64,000 nt of DNA from Quercus robur (lineage: Eukaryota; Streptophyta; Magnoliopsida; Fagales; Fagaceae), in the NCBI RefSeq assembly GCF_932294415.1, contig NC_065541.1, forward strand, positions 50,756,290 through 50,820,289. Reading direction: 5' to 3'. Made by a program: the position numbers and the translations under genes. Position 1 is the first letter of the stretch. Each line of letters begins with the position of its first letter. Below the pieces are notes generated by a model that saw only the letters and a list, made by a program, of their open reading frames with translations, made no database searches and was not told the DNA's origin. Below, piece by piece: positions 1 through 12,861 of this stretch.

Positions 1-2059
1 AAAAAAAAAAAAAAAAAAAAAATTAAGCCCTAATGCTTAAACAAATATGTGTAATTTCCAAAAGTCATCATTTTGTGTTTATTTTACTTTCGGTTCTTTT
101 TTATTAGCATGTAACCCATGCTTATGCATGGAAACATTCAATCATACATGATGAAAGGGAAAAAAATTGAAGAATTACATCGACACTTAAAATCTCATCA
201 ACAAAGAAAAAAAAAACATTAAACCCATCAAATATAGTGTATCATAACAATTAGACAAAGGTTGATGTGCAAAATGTAGAAGCCTATTTTAATTTGACAA
301 TTCCACTCCCATATAGTTGAAATAATAGTTTTACTACCTTCATAATTGCAAGTAAATCCAATGTGGCTACAAAGTCCCTCTCTTTGTTGGGATTTCATTT
401 TTGTTCCCAGAACTGTAAGCTTTTGTTACACAATGTGGCAAGTTGGGCTGCCTTTTGTAATTGGGACCACCTCCATTTCCTCTCTTTTAGATTGGGTCCT
501 TTCACCCGAAGTTGGAGATGGGCTGGACCCTCCCCTTTTCCTTTTAATATATCATTATTCTTAATTAATAATTAAGAAAAAGTGTCAATCCAATAAAACA
601 CACATCAAAAGATTTTCTCAATACTAAAAGCCCATTAATCTATCAATCAAAATGGAACATATTTAATGTGTGTTTTATTGGAACATATCTATCCATTTCT
701 CAATCAAAATGGAACATATCTCAAAATGGAACATATCTATCAATCAAAATGCAACATTATTCTCAAGTGCCACAAAATTTGACATCTCATTTAGAATCTA
801 GTTGAATTTTCTTTCAACTCACAAGACACAAAAAGTAAAAATTAGATGAGACACGTATATTGTACAAAAGCTTTTTAGATCTCAACCATTGTTAAAAAAT
901 CCATCATATTTAAAGTACTAAAAACTCCAAATATGACACAACATTTTCACGATAAGTATATGTACACACAAAAAGAAAAAGATATTACATCTACAATATT
1001 TTTACAACAAATCACATGTAATTAGTTGTTATTGGTTCAAATTTCAAACTAACGCTAAAATTACTTTTTTGCTCTAATAATAACAACTAATAACAACTTG
1101 TCACTTAAGATTTGTTGTAAAAATGTTATAGACATATCATTTCTCCAAAAAAAAATCATCATAACCCTATTAAATATTAATAAAATAATAAAATTTGATA
1201 GAAAAAACCGAAACAAATAATAACTTTTTTTTTCTTTAGTAAATAAAGAAAGAGGTCAGAATCATCTACTAAACCCGTTTAGTTCAATTTCACTAATTTT
1301 AAAGAATTTTCAAATATCGTTTTCCATATAAAATTTGATGTACAACACTTTTTATACTTTTGAGTTTAAAAAATATAACAATGATAATCACACTAAATGA
1401 ATGTTAAAAAGAATTATCAATCTTACAAAAACATCTATTAAAAGATACATTGATATTTCTTCCTTTTAAACAACTAACACACTTTTAATTCGTATCATGT
1501 GAATTGGAGATTCTTTTCTTTTAACTCTAATTTGAATTTCCTCTCCAAAAAAAAAAAAAAAAAAAACTCTAACTTGAATTGCTAATTAATTCGATGTCAT
1601 CTTTTGGTTCTTACTCTATCATCGTCAACAACACCATCCTCATCTTTCCTCCTTCTGACCACAGTCCACGCATTAAGATTTTTAGAATAAATATAAAAAA
1701 TTCATCATGTAATTTATCGAATGGATTGTATACATGTAATTAAGCAACTAATCATTTCTATTAAGTAGATATAATATTACACAACATCATCATCCTCATC
1801 TAAACCAACCCCTATTCAAATTATATGTTTCACCAAAGCATTTAAGATAAAAATTTGGCTAGCATTTACTCCACAAAAGACTATTTATTTTTTGGTATAA
1901 AATTCAACACAAATTTATGGTGTTCCAAGAACAATATTAGTGCATTTTGAATAATATTTTCAAACAGAGAGAGAGAGAGAGAGGTAAATTTCATGGTGTA
2001 ACTAAGGAAAAATATACTTATTTAATTGTAAATAAATATATATATATATATATATATAT
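1..2059. other. AT-rich intergenic sequence, no gene seen
   Basis: Reading frames here are short and unlike any protein family. The stretch holds a poly(A) run at the window edge, another near 1546-1566, a (GA)n run near 1970 and an (AT)n run ending at the MITE that starts at 2060. A second hairpin MITE is listed separately at 985-1132. Confidence 0.7.
985..1132. mobile_element. Small hairpin MITE
   Basis: The two ends are inverted copies: the left arm includes TTTTTACAACAAATC and TTAGTTGTTATT, and the right arm carries their reverse complements (AATAACAACTAA, GATTTGTTGTAAAAA). The arms are about 45 bp with mismatches and there is no coding capacity. This is the form of a miniature inverted-repeat transposable element. 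The superfamily is unassigned because no clean target duplication is visible. Confidence 0.6.
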
Positions 2060-2239
2060 GAGTAAAACTTAGATACAGTACCGTAGGTGTTATTCCTTAA
2101 GTTCCCCTCTTAAAATTCAATCATGTGACTACTTAACTAAGAAATACACTTCCATTCCATGATAAAAAAATCCATATGGCAGAATTTTAAGAGAGAATCC
2201 TAAGGAACTACACTTAAGTACTGTGTCTAAGTTTTGCTC
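2060..2239. mobile_element. 180-bp hairpin MITE inside an (AT)n microsatellite
   Basis: The element starts GAGTAAAACTTAGATACAGT and ends with the near reverse complement (ACTGTGTCTAAGTTTTGCTC). The terminal inverted repeats are nearly 60 bp, so the unit can fold into one long hairpin. (AT)n tracts flank it on both sides, which hides any TA target duplication. It has no coding potential. Confidence 0.7.
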
Positions 2240-2240
2240 A

Positions 2241-2282
<42 letters not shown>

Positions 2283-3835
2283 TTATGTACTTGAACCTTC
2301 TTATTTTCTTTTTTCTTTTTTCCTTTTTTGGGGGGAAAAAAGAAGAAGGAAAAACCTCATTTTTCCCTCTCAAAAAATGTTGAATATAATTAAGGAGTCA
2401 ATGTGTATATAAACTAACACAAAATTCACTTTTCAAATACTCTGTACAATGTTCAGCCAAAAAAATAAAAAAAAAAATCTCTGTACAATGCTTTAGAGGA
2501 ATGCAAAGACAGAATAAATATCATTTAATCAAAAGCTTCTATCAACTACCCAATAAATCTTCTTTGGAAACCACATTCCTTTAGGTTCACCTGGTAGAAA
2601 CAATTCATCACAATATTGAGAATGTTAACATCATGCACAATTCCAAATATATAGACCCATTATTCAAACAAAGAAATCACAGTCTATCCTGATGCATTTT
2701 GGTAATCACGAAACACACAATGAAGACAGTGGTCCCATCGAACAAACTCAATGCATCATCCGTATTACCAACCACCACCAATATCTATCTCAAGTTTGTC
2801 AAGCAATGACCTTTATTAGGTTCGTAATAGATTTACATCTTCATTAATGTTAATCAGAGCTAAAGCCTTGAGGATTTGACTTTTTTTTACTCAATATATA
2901 AAAAGGTGGGTGAATTGCCTTAAACTGAAGGGGGAGATGAAGAGTTGATAGAGAGACCGAAAGTTAGATCCTTTTTCATTTTTGAATATGGTCAATTGCT
3001 AGAATATGAAAAAGCTAAAACTGCTTATATTTTCAAATTATCATTACTTGCAAACTTACAATTCTCACCATTAAATCCTACATTTATTAGTTTTTTTTTT
3101 TTTTTTTTGGGTATTTATAACAATCACTCTTTTTATTTTCCTCAATGTGAATTATGAGTTGTACAAAGTAAATGGGTGTTTTCATGGTCATTGGACTACC
3201 AAAGAGTGTTGATGGGGAATTAATTGTCTTCATAAATGAGAGATTAATACGAGAGTTTCTACATGTGTCATTGTTCTATGTTTAAATAAACAGACACATG
3301 TCATCATTGTATACATCTTCCAATTTGTGAAATTTAACTTTTAATCTAACTTTTATAACAGATATATACTTTCTTTTTCACACACACCCAGCCAGTCTTT
3401 AATCAATTCCTACTTCACTTTCTTGTTTCTCTCAAAATTTCCATTTTTGTTAATTCTCCTCGAGTTAATTTTGTGCTAGTGGCCATTACACAGTTACAGT
3501 CGATGTAACAAAACAAATATCAAATATCAGTGTTGTTAGTAAACACAAGCTTGCTTGTGACTGGTTGAATAAAATAATAAATACAATGGAAGATTGACCT
3601 GTCATAGCCCACACGTCTTAAGAGCAACTTGAAAAACAAGGTTTAATCAGTTATTCCTACTTACTAAGCAAAGCCAAAAAAAAAACCCATGATCCCACAC
3701 TGTTAAGAATGCATGTGATTCTAAGAGTGACTATAACTTTCATCTCAAAAAAAAAGAAAAAGAGAGAGAGAGAGAGAGAGGCTATAACTTCATAAATTCA
3801 TATTTCTCATTCCAAGCTTCAACAACAAACCTTAA
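2240..3835. other. AT-rich intergenic sequence, no gene seen
   Basis: Only short, non-conserved reading frames occur. The stretch contains a (AT)n run (about 2250-2280), homopolymer tracts and a (GA)n run near 3762-3781. No RNA gene or promoter motif could be supported. Confidence 0.6.
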
Positions 3836-4108
3836 GGTTATGATTGTTTGGAGGATTTTAGAGAGGATGGAGAATTGAGGTGAGAGTATTTTTAGTGGGT
3901 GTTTTGATTGAGAGAGGGGAGGAAAAAAAAAAAGTGGTGGGCTTGAGAAAATGCCCATGCACTTGCACAGGAGTTTTGTCTTTTCTTTATCAATTGCCTT
4001 TTTTTTCCCCTTTTCCTTTGAATTTTGTTTCTATGACTCTATCTCCTCAATGTACTATTTGTTTCTTCTTCTTTTTTTACAGTTCATTTATTCTTTTTTT
4101 CTACTTCC

Positions 4109-4152
<44 letters not shown>

Positions 4153-4481
4153 GTGCTCATCTTCCTTTGGCTTGTTCTATTTTTTGACATATAAAAAAAA
4201 AAAAAAAATTTGAAGTTTCCATACACAATTTTTTTAATAAAAAAATGTGTTTCTTTTTTGTTCTATTTAATGGAGACATAATTATAAATTTATACTAACT
4301 TTATTTTTCATCCTCTCATTTTTCTTCTCAACCAAACAAATAAGTTTTCTATTTCTCCACTTTTCCATCCTCTCAACCAAACACAAATGGGAGAAAATTA
4401 AATCTCTTTTATCCTCCTACTTTTTTATCTCCTCCCCATTTTCTATCTTCCCACTTTTTTACTCCTTCAACCAAACAAACC
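3836..4481. mobile_element. Tourist-like (PIF/Harbinger-type) TIR element
   Basis: Left end GGTTATGATTGTTTGG and right end CCAAACAAACC are imperfect inverted repeats, and TTAA occurs on both sides, fitting the 3-bp TTA/TAA duplication of PIF/Harbinger elements. The interior is mostly pyrimidine tracts, including about 40 T around 4111-4151. An open frame over 3880-4194 encodes mainly poly-Phe and is not a gene. Confidence 0.5.
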
Positions 4482-4576
4482 TTAATATACTTGCACAAAA
4501 CATGCCTCAACTAATGATTAGGCAAGCGTCTACAAGACAACAAGAAAAGATGACAGTAAAAAATATATATATATAC

Positions 4577-5203
4577 TGTGGGGCCCAATGATCCGTGGGC
4601 CAGGCCCATTTACTTGTTGGGGTCCAGAGGCCCAAGCCGAGGAAGGTGATGGCCTAGGTTCGGCAATACAAATACGAAGTAGCCTTGGGACACAGCCGAG
4701 GACGATTCACTCCTCGACATAACCGAGGTCTCATGAGAAGAAAGGGCAAAAATGGTATAGAAACAACTTTGAAAAAGATCTAAAATATCGGTGCCAATAA
4801 AAAGGGGTATGCTGGAAAGTGTAATGACCAGGGAAAGCTGCCCTTACTGCCATTCAATATTCTGCACCTGACAGAGCCATACTCTCCAGCTTTTACAACC
4901 ACCTCCAACCACTCTGAGTATGGGCTGATGGGACAAGTATCAGTCTTGGAATGTCGATCCTACACGTGGACGAAGGATAAAAAATACAGGCTAGTATAAA
5001 AGGAAAAGTAAGCAATTCATAAAGGGGGCTGGGAAAAATGGCCAAAAACCAGAGCCTCCCAGCCCGCCTCCTGGAGAAAGACTCCTAGGGCGAGAATGAC
5101 TTAACCATGTATGAACACCACGAAAGACTCACCGCCTGGTGATTAAGGCCTAGCCTTTCAAACCCACGCTCTACAAATGATATTGTTTGGGCCTTTTTAC
5201 GTG
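4577..5203 (+). repeat. 5' LTR of element A, first part
   Basis: It matches 17619-18245 of the 3' LTR almost base for base. It ends at TTTTTACGTG, where element B is inserted; the missing 44 bp of the LTR resume at 14531 after B. The bases ACGTG (5199-5203) are the left copy of B's target duplication. Confidence 0.9.
4995..5002 (+). promoter_or_regulatory. TATA box of the element A LTR
   Basis: TATAAAAG lies about 420 bp into the LTR, where a plant LTR promoter is expected, and is conserved at 18037-18044 in the 3' LTR. Activity cannot be judged, and B separates this promoter from the PBS. Confidence 0.5.
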
Positions 5204-6843
5204 TGTTGAAGGCCAAAATTTCACAAAAAGCCAATTCCATGAAAAATAAAGAAGGCCCAATTCAAGCAGCAAGAAGAATCAACATTAAGGCCCAATTTAT
5301 GTTCAGATTTACAGCAAAAAGGTCATCAAAAAGTCCAGCAAAATCCAATGAAAGAACTGGGCCGGGATACCCAGAGGCTGCCAGAGGCCCGGGATCCTCA
5401 GGTAATGCAGCACAGTTACTGTGGGATTGAAACAGCTCAACAGAGGTACCACGAAATACAAGAAAGGAAGAACAGAGATGTCCTTCTCAAGTATCCAGTG
5501 GTGCAGCAAAGAATCAGAAAGTATAAAGCAAACATTCATGAACAAAGGAGTTGTACCACAAGGAACCAAGAATGAGAAAATCATACGTAGAAGCAATTGG
5601 AAGAGAACTTTCAACCCAGCAGTAAAAAGATTCCAACTATTTGGGAATAACGACAACAAGGAAATACAACCGCAGCTGAGTCTGAAAAGTGAGAAATCTT
5701 GAAAGAAGAGAGATTGAAGGCTAGGATGCCCCGGAATGGAAAGTCAGCAAGTGACTTTTAGAGAAACAGTATTAAAAGATGAAAACCATGAGAAAAAAGG
5801 GAAGAGACCAGCTCCTAAGAAAATGACACAGCACGAGCTCTGAGGGGCAAAAGAGAGAAATCACTAGTACCTCAGAGCCCTAGAAAACACGCTATAAAAG
5901 GAAGAGAAAACCCATGTTGAAGGGGGAGGATTTTCAGTAGGAAGAATATCAAAACAGAGTCATTAGAACTCTGTAAAATTTAAGAAAAACAGAGGAATGT
6001 CTCCCGGTATCCCAGAAACAGCCACTATAGCACATACTTGGATTCAAAATGATTCAAACTTTGCAAGTCTTAGAGGCTTGAATAGCCATCAAAGTCTGTA
6101 ATTTTTGAGTTTATTTGAACCTTGTATCACGTCTTAGTGAGCACATTTGTAATCCACAATCAAGAAAAATAATGAAATATCTCATATTGATTTGAGAATT
6201 TCTAACAATTACTTTGCATATTTCTTTATTATATTATCTTCCTTTACTGCTTCTTGCTGCTCAATATATATATTCTTGCTTGTAAAGCTGAGTCCCTGCC
6301 CAAGCAAAACCACTTAGACTTGAGTTCCAAATCCCACAAGTCTTGTGCAAAAGCATAAGTCTGTGAGAATTGGGGCTAGGATCCTCGTGGCTGAATCATC
6401 CTTATGAAATTCATTTACATATATATATACGTATTAATATATATATATATATATATCCTAATCTAAGAAACTAACAATTATTTGAAGATATGTGCCTTGT
6501 ATAGTTGTTCTTGTGTAGGACCTATAGAGGTAAAAAGAAAGGACAAAACTTCATTGTATAACAAGCATGGAGAAAGATTGTATAGTGCAGAGAACCAGAG
6601 ATTCTGGGTTCTTACAGGCCTAATACGCTCCGGGATCCCACGACAGTACGTCCCGGGATCCCACGACAGTATGCCTGGGGAGGAATCGCATTTTTGCCTT
6701 TAGGAGATTTATGTGACTTGCGCACAACTTGGTTCGTAATCAGCCCCCATTTAGCTGCGGTGAACCAAGCCCAGTCCACCAGAATACAACTATTTGGCCC
6801 AGGATCCTTGGGCCTGTGTGCTAAAGAAAAAAGCACTCTCACA
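5204..6843 (+). repeat. 5' LTR of element B
   Basis: Direct repeat of 12862-14525. It has TG...CA ends and a (TA)n tract near 6418-6455 that is longer in the 3' copy. A motif containing CGGGATCCCACGACAGTA is duplicated near 6630-6670. Open frames inside it (for example 5203-5702) recur in both LTRs and do not resemble proteins. Confidence 0.9.
5893..5900 (+). promoter_or_regulatory. TATA box of the element B 5' LTR
   Basis: TATAAAAG sits about 690 bp into the LTR and is conserved at 13551-13558 in the 3' LTR. This is the likely retrotransposon promoter; no expression evidence exists here. Confidence 0.5.
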
Positions 6844-6846
6844 TTT

Positions 6847-6864
6847 TGGCGACTCCACTGGGGA
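6847..6864 (+). other. Primer-binding site of element B
   Basis: TGGCGACTCCACTGGGGA begins 3 bp after the 5' LTR terminal CA. The leading TGG complements the CCA end of a tRNA. I cannot name the tRNA without a search. Confidence 0.6.
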
Positions 6865-7489
6865 CTGGGGAAAAGAAGAGGGAAAAAGTAGTCCCTTCGC
6901 AAGCATGGCTCCAAAGCTAGGAAACACCTAGAGGAAGGAAAGTTCCTCTTAGTGCATTCAACATCAAGATCCCAAAAATGCGGGTTCCTCCAACAAATGT
7001 TCTACCGAGGGACTCTATATAGAATTTTGGGGAATTTCCCAACACAAGATAAGTTTTATGCGTTATTATTTTCTCTGCTTTACAATATGAACATAACGGA
7101 TCATTGCCCTGCTTTTTAAAAGAAAAACAGGGGGTCATGTAGTAATATTTAAACAATCATAATATTGTCTCATTGCTTTAAAGAAAAATAGAGAAGTGAA
7201 CAAATGAAATATATTGATGAAATGAAGATTCTATGAGCTATATAATAGAGAATGGCCCCACATTTGGGGGCTAATGTATTCTTTCTTTTAAAAAAAAAAA
7301 TTCATGATATTGTTTCATTTGTTTAAAAAGAAAAAGAAGAAAGAGAAATAAGTGAATCAAAGAGATTTGATGAAATGTAAATTACATAGCAAAGCAATTT
7401 CCTCACGTTGTGGGGCTAAATAATTTTGCAGCAACTTGATAATAATATCATATGGCGCAGGTTAACAAAATGGACAAGTTCCTTAGCTC

Positions 7490-8270
7490 CATGATCCCAG
7501 CGAAGTCTAGGAGATCCTTGACTCCAGGAAAGCAAAGCCTGGGAGATCCTTGATCCCAACAAAGCTGAGGAGATCCTTTATTCCAGCAAGGCTGAGTACA
7601 TTCTTAATTCCAGCAAAGTCTAAGAGATCCTTAACTCCAGGAAAGCAAAGCCTAGGAGATCCTTGATCCCAGCAAAGCCTAAGAAATCCTTGGTTCCAAC
7701 AAATCTAAGGAGATCCTTTATTCCAGCAAGGCTGTGTACATCCTTAATTCCAGCAAAGTCTAGGGGATCCTTGACTCCAGGAAAGCAAAGCCTGGGAGAT
7801 CCTTGATCCCAACAAAGCTGAGGAGATCCTTGATCCTAACAAGGCTGAAGAGATCCTTGATCCCAATAAAGCTGAGGAGATTCTTTATTCCAGCAAGGTT
7901 GAGTGCATTCTTAATTCCAGCAAAGTCTAGGGGATCCTTGACTCCAGGAAAGCAAAGCCTGGGAGATCCTTGATCCCAACAAAGTTGAGGAGATCCTTGA
8001 TCCTAACAAGGCTGAAGAGATCCTTAATCCCAATAAAGCTGAGGAGATCCTTTATTCCAGTAAGGCTGAGTGCATTCTTAATTTCAGCAAAGTCTAAGAG
8101 ATCCTTGACTCTAGGAAAGTAAAGCCTGGGAGATCCTTGATCCCAACAAAGTTGAGGAGATCCTTAATTCCAGCAAGGCTAAGTACACCCTCAATTTTAG
8201 CAAAGCCTAAGAGATCGTTGGTTTCAGCAAAGGCGAAGTATTTCCACGAATCCAGCAAAGTAAAATGGTT
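7490..8270 (+). repeat. Tandem array in element B, about 27-bp units
   Basis: Variants of GAGATCCTTGATCCCAACAA followed by AGCTGAG recur about 25-30 times. Blocks of several units are themselves repeated (compare 7540-7640, 7690-7800 and 7900-8000), giving a higher-order pattern. Imperfect GATCC spacing and substitutions show that it is old. Open frames on either strand reflect the short period only. Confidence 0.8.
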
Positions 8271-9189
8271 GTAAAAAAAAAATGGAGGCATCCGGAAAAT
8301 GGATAGGAGTTCCATAATAGCATCAAGAGAAGGTGGATCAAGCATGATTCAACAACCGCCTCATGTCTTGGGGGTTAAAGCCTATTATGCAGTGGACCTT
8401 AATTATATTTTGAAGAAAATCAATAGAAACACTATATTGCAAGTCAGCAGCAAAATCAACATTATTGAAAGCTCAACAACTATACAGTGCATCTATCATT
8501 TCTTACAGCTCAATAATTGGGCTCACCTATGGAAATAACAAGATTTGGAGGAGATACAGAGACCACTAGAGGACACCTACAACTAGCTCTAAAGGCCAAC
8601 CACAACATCACAAGTATTGTCTGATCCTCTTAATGTACCATTAGCACGTGAAAGAGGGATTGAATGGGAAGCCCATAAAAGTCGCTGCCAATCTTAGTCC
8701 TTTCATCCAGCACATAGTAAATTTTGTGGAAAATATACTTTATGATGAATCGGCTCCAGCTGAAGAATATCTCATTGTTAGGATCCCGGGGGGCTCCCAT
8801 ATCTGGGATCCAGGGGGCTCCTATCACAGAAGAAGAAGAAACCTGGAGGGAAAGCAGAATATTGCTTATGAAGGCACGCGAGACCTGAATATAGCCTACA
8901 AGAGGATCTCGGACCACCATCTTACATGATAGCCCAAGAAGAGATCCTGGAGGAACCTGGGGATACGATGAGTCAGAATTTCCCATCTCCAGGATCCCGA
9001 GGGGTTCCCATCCTAGAAGAAGGAAGCAATGCCCATGGTTTGAGGGATCCCTTGGACAGAAAAAGAAAGAAGGAGGAAGGCTAATATACTGTTTACGAAG
9101 ATCCTGGAGAAACTTACAGATATGGAAAGGAAGACATAAATCCTACCAAAGGAAAAACTAGAAGAGGTGAACTTGGGGGCTGACGCAAG

Positions 9190-9935
9190 GAACCCAGGGC
9201 CCATCCTAATCAGCAGTCAGTACAAAAAAAAGAGCAACTGGTGGAGCTATTGAAAAAATATGAAGATTTATTGGCGTGAACTCCTTCAAATTAAATAAGG
9301 CACGTCCAAAGGATAAATTTCCTTTGCCTAACATCGATCTCCTCATAGATCCAACTAAGGCAACAACAATATCAACCATGAAGAGGCATACCACGGTCAG
9401 GAAACTCAAGAGCTTCTTAGAAAGAGTTTGTTACATTAGGAAGTTCACACCAAGACCAACCTTGGTCATTAGTGGACTATCCAAACTGTTGAAAAAGGGG
9501 AATGTTTTCATATGGGGAGTTGAGCAACCAAATGTCTTTCATAAAACTTCAACAGATCATGAGTCATTTGCCTACCATATGAGTACTATCCATGGAAAAA
9601 TCACTATTGTTGTACCTGGGATCTTGATCCCAAGCATACAAAGCATTGAAGAACACTGAAATGAGGTATCCCAACATAGAAAGGGCGTGTATGGCAATTA
9701 TGCATCTCAACAACTGAATCATTACTTTTCATCCCACCAAATCCTATTGGTGACAAGCTCTCATCCAATAAAAACCCTCCTCAATCAGCCCTTACAATCT
9801 TGAAGAATAGCCAGGTGGTTAATATTAATTTCCCAATACAACATAGGTCTGAAGGACCCCCAGAGCTATCAAGAGCCAAGCTGTAACAAACTCACTGATC
9901 CGGTTCCCCGAAGAAGAGAAATACCTATTAAGTGA
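9190..9935 (+). pseudogene. Broken Ty3/gypsy pol remnant (RT and RNase H) in element B
   Basis: Near 9230 the frame reads ELLKKYEDLLA followed by a stop, as upstream of RT in gypsy pol. At 9297-9350 it reads ARPKDKFPLPNIDLLID, the plant gypsy RT start. This joins almost directly to LKSFLERVCYIRKF and LLKKGNVFIWG (about 9400-9520), the RT-RNase H connection region. The RT catalytic core with the YVDD box is absent, so several hundred codons are deleted in frame. RNase H pieces follow in shifted frames: RYPNIERACMAI (about 9665), HYFSSHQILLVTSSHPIKTL (about 9720) and RTPRAIKSQAV (about 9855), separated by stops. The protein is not functional. Confidence 0.8.
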
Positions 9936-10359
9936 GAAGATCTCTAAAAAAGTAGCAGCGGTAGAGATCCTTGTAAAGAAACAGACTATGAGGTTTGTGA
10001 AGAAAGCCTTCAACGAGCATGCCTAGAAGAAGTCATTCTCTTCCAGGATCCCCGTACGAAGATCCCCGTACGAAGATCCCCTACTTGAAGAAAACACCAT
10101 GACAGAATCATCTTGGTGGAGCTCCTGGCCATCAGTCTACCATTGAGAGCAACCTTAGATAACTCATAAAAGAAGATTCTTTCCATAAAGAATTTGTTCA
10201 CAGCCAAGAAAGGATATTTTAGAAAATCCTCAGAGAAGAAAACAAATCCTCATCCCTTTAAAGAAAAGAAAAGAAATCAGTTCAGTAAGCCCATTTGAAA
10301 ATGAAGGGCTACAAAGAAACTTTTTCTGAAGATTGAAAAATTCAATGGTCATGAACAAA

Positions 10360-11045
10360 TTTTCCAAATGGCATGGTCTAGGACTTGGGAAAAGGCAAAT
10401 TTTCCATGTACCTAGCCCAGAACTTGTGCAGAACAGAATTTTTTCCAAGTAACATGGCCTAGGACTTGGGAAAAGGCAAATTTTCCATGTACTTAGCCCA
10501 GGACTTGAGCAAAACAGAAATTTTCCAAGTGACATGGCCTAGGAATTGGGAAAAGGGAAATTTTCCATGTACCTAGCCCAGGACTTGATCAAAACAGAAA
10601 TTTTCCAAGTAGCATGGTCTAGGACTTGGGAAAGGGCAAATTTTCCATGTACCTAGCTCAGGACTTGATCAAAAAAAAGAAATTGTCCAAGTGACATGGC
10701 CTAGGACTTGGGAAAGGGAAAATTTTCCATGTACCTAGCCCAAGACTTGACCAAAACAGATTTTTCCAAGTGGCATGGCCTAGGACTTGGGAAAGGGCAA
10801 ATTTTCCATGTACCTATCCCAGGACTTGATCAAAAAAAAAAAAAATTTTTCCAAGTGGCATGGCCTAGGACTTGGGAAAGGGAAAATTTTCCATGTACCT
10901 AGCCCAGAACTTGACCAAAACAGATTTTTTCCAAATGACATGGCCTAGGACTTGGTAAGAGCAAACTTTCCATGTACCTGGTCCAAAACTTGGCCTAGAA
11001 CCATTTTTCTAAATACATGGCCTAGAAATTGGCCAAGAGCAAAAG
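10360..11045 (+). repeat. Tandem array in element B, about 81-bp units
   Basis: About eight copies of a unit containing GGCCTAGGACTTGGGAAA and TTTTCCATGTACCTAGCCC, starting near 10371, 10453, 10533, 10613, 10695, 10777, 10859 and 10938. Later copies are more diverged. A short run with GTACCAGCAATAGGTACAA follows at about 11100-11230. Open frames through it (for example 10708-10902 plus, 10230-10535 minus) are products of the repeat. Confidence 0.85.
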
Positions 11046-11229
11046 TTTCCAACTACGACCAAGAAAATGGTCAAAAGCAAAAGTTTATGGGTACAAGCTG
11101 TAGCACGTACCAGCAATAGGTAAAAGTGCATATTGTAAGCATATCACAATCATGGCTACAACTTTAGCATGTACCAGCAATGGGTACAAACTGTAACATG
11201 TACCAGCAATAGGTACAAGCCATAGCACA

Positions 11230-12861
11230 TCCTGGCAAAGGATGCAAATTGTAAGCAAGGCCCAACGAGGGGTACATAGAGAAAGAGCCTCGAGTGGGTA
11301 TGAAAACCCAAAAGTGGGTGTGTAAAGTGCACAAGATTGACCTCCTTGAAAGGAATTGGTTCAAGGGAGCCTAAGGAAGCAAGGAAGGCGTAACTTAAAA
11401 AAAAAAATTTCTAAGAGTACATCACTCGAAGCCACACAAGCATGGATACTTTTGCAAGTTTCTATACAAAGAGATTAGTCAATGACATTGCAAACCAGCT
11501 AGCGACATTTCCCTCCTCCTTCAAGGTGCAAACTCACCAAAGGCTTGGAGGTATTTCGACTTAAGAAAGGTACCCTTTTGGTAAGCCCACTCATTACTAC
11601 CATGTTTGAATATATCAAAACACTGCAAAATATTGTGCAAGAGGTATCACCCATGCACTAATATTTTATTCATATAGATTAAAACGAAAATTCTAAAAAT
11701 TTTGGTCTTCTTACTTGACCAATTATCAAAAATCAAATTTGGAATTCTTGTGTGGTTGAGATCCTCACATGGTTTCATATACATGAAGTAATTTTTATTG
11801 TCATATCTTATTTGGCAATTGGCTTTTCCAGTGCATACACTGGGGGCTAAAACAAGATTATAAATTTTCCTTAGATATATCTTTTACTTGATGAAAATTA
11901 AGAAGTCTAGTGCGAACCTTACTGTACATAAGTTCAGCCACTATTATTTTCTTTGGCTTATGAACTATATGGAATATAGCAATTCAAACAACAATATAAT
12001 TGGTGGCATAGTATGTGAATAATCTGCTGCAACCTGAAATATTATATAATCTCTCACAATTTGGAAAAAGAATGAGGCAAAGATCAAGAGCATCCACCAG
12101 AAGAGCAAGGTCTTTAGCTAAAGCAAGGCGTGGAGATGTTCCTAAGCCTTCTAAGTCATGTCCTCAGGGAAGTTTCTATCTCTTAATACATTTTAAGAAG
12201 AATAGCTAACCTTGATTAGACTTTAAATCAGTATGTTTTTATGATTCAATGATTTATGATATCATGGTCCCATTGGTAAGTCACTATTCATGGACTAAAA
12301 ATCTCATGGGGCAAACATCTTGGTGTTATTCACCTTAGCCATAGCAAGCATGTACTACAATGCATAGAATATTTTTGGCAAAGTTCATGGGGGATCCCCT
12401 CATTCAACCTATTTTGTAAAACAAACAAAATCTTGTTGACAAAGCTGTGCTATCTTATATTAAGATTTAATATGCATTCAACATGATTTTTGTATGCTAC
12501 TTTCAAAAAAAGGCATATCCTAGAATTGCTAGCAAAAAACGTTAGTGCTAGAAATATACTCTTAGTATCAAATGCGATACCAATATAATTTGGTTATACA
12601 TATATATCTGCATATATTATTGATAGTTTGACAAAGTTGATTTATTGGATACCAATCTACAACCTAATACTAATATGAAGGTGAATTCTAACCTTTCGCA
12701 ACATGTTAGTACATCCCATGAAGGAAGTGTAGTAATTCCTTTGGAGTTTCCCTCAAGAATTATTTGATCTACACATTAATTCTACAAACCAGAAAAGTGT
12801 CCAAAAACAATTTATTTTCACGCGCGTGGGCTACAGGTAACCCACGAGCTCGGGGGGCTAA
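11230..12861 (+). other. 3' untranslated part of element B with polypurine tract
   Basis: AT-rich sequence with no protein similarity lies between the tandem arrays and the 3' LTR. It ends with a short purine-rich tract (GGGGGG at 12852-12857, then CTAA) directly before the LTR, the expected place for plus-strand priming. Confidence 0.5.

Noticed and set aside
3880-4194. 104-codon frame with a poly-Phe tail
   Set aside because: It is a translation of a 40-T tract in a MITE-like element.
5203-5702. Open frames on both strands, repeated at 12861-13360
   Set aside because: They are inside the LTRs of element B, equal in both copies only because the LTRs are copies, and resemble no protein.
8630-8986. 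Open frames at 8630-8986 in element B as a possible gag
   Set aside because: I could not see a zinc knuckle or other gag motif; left unassigned within the element.
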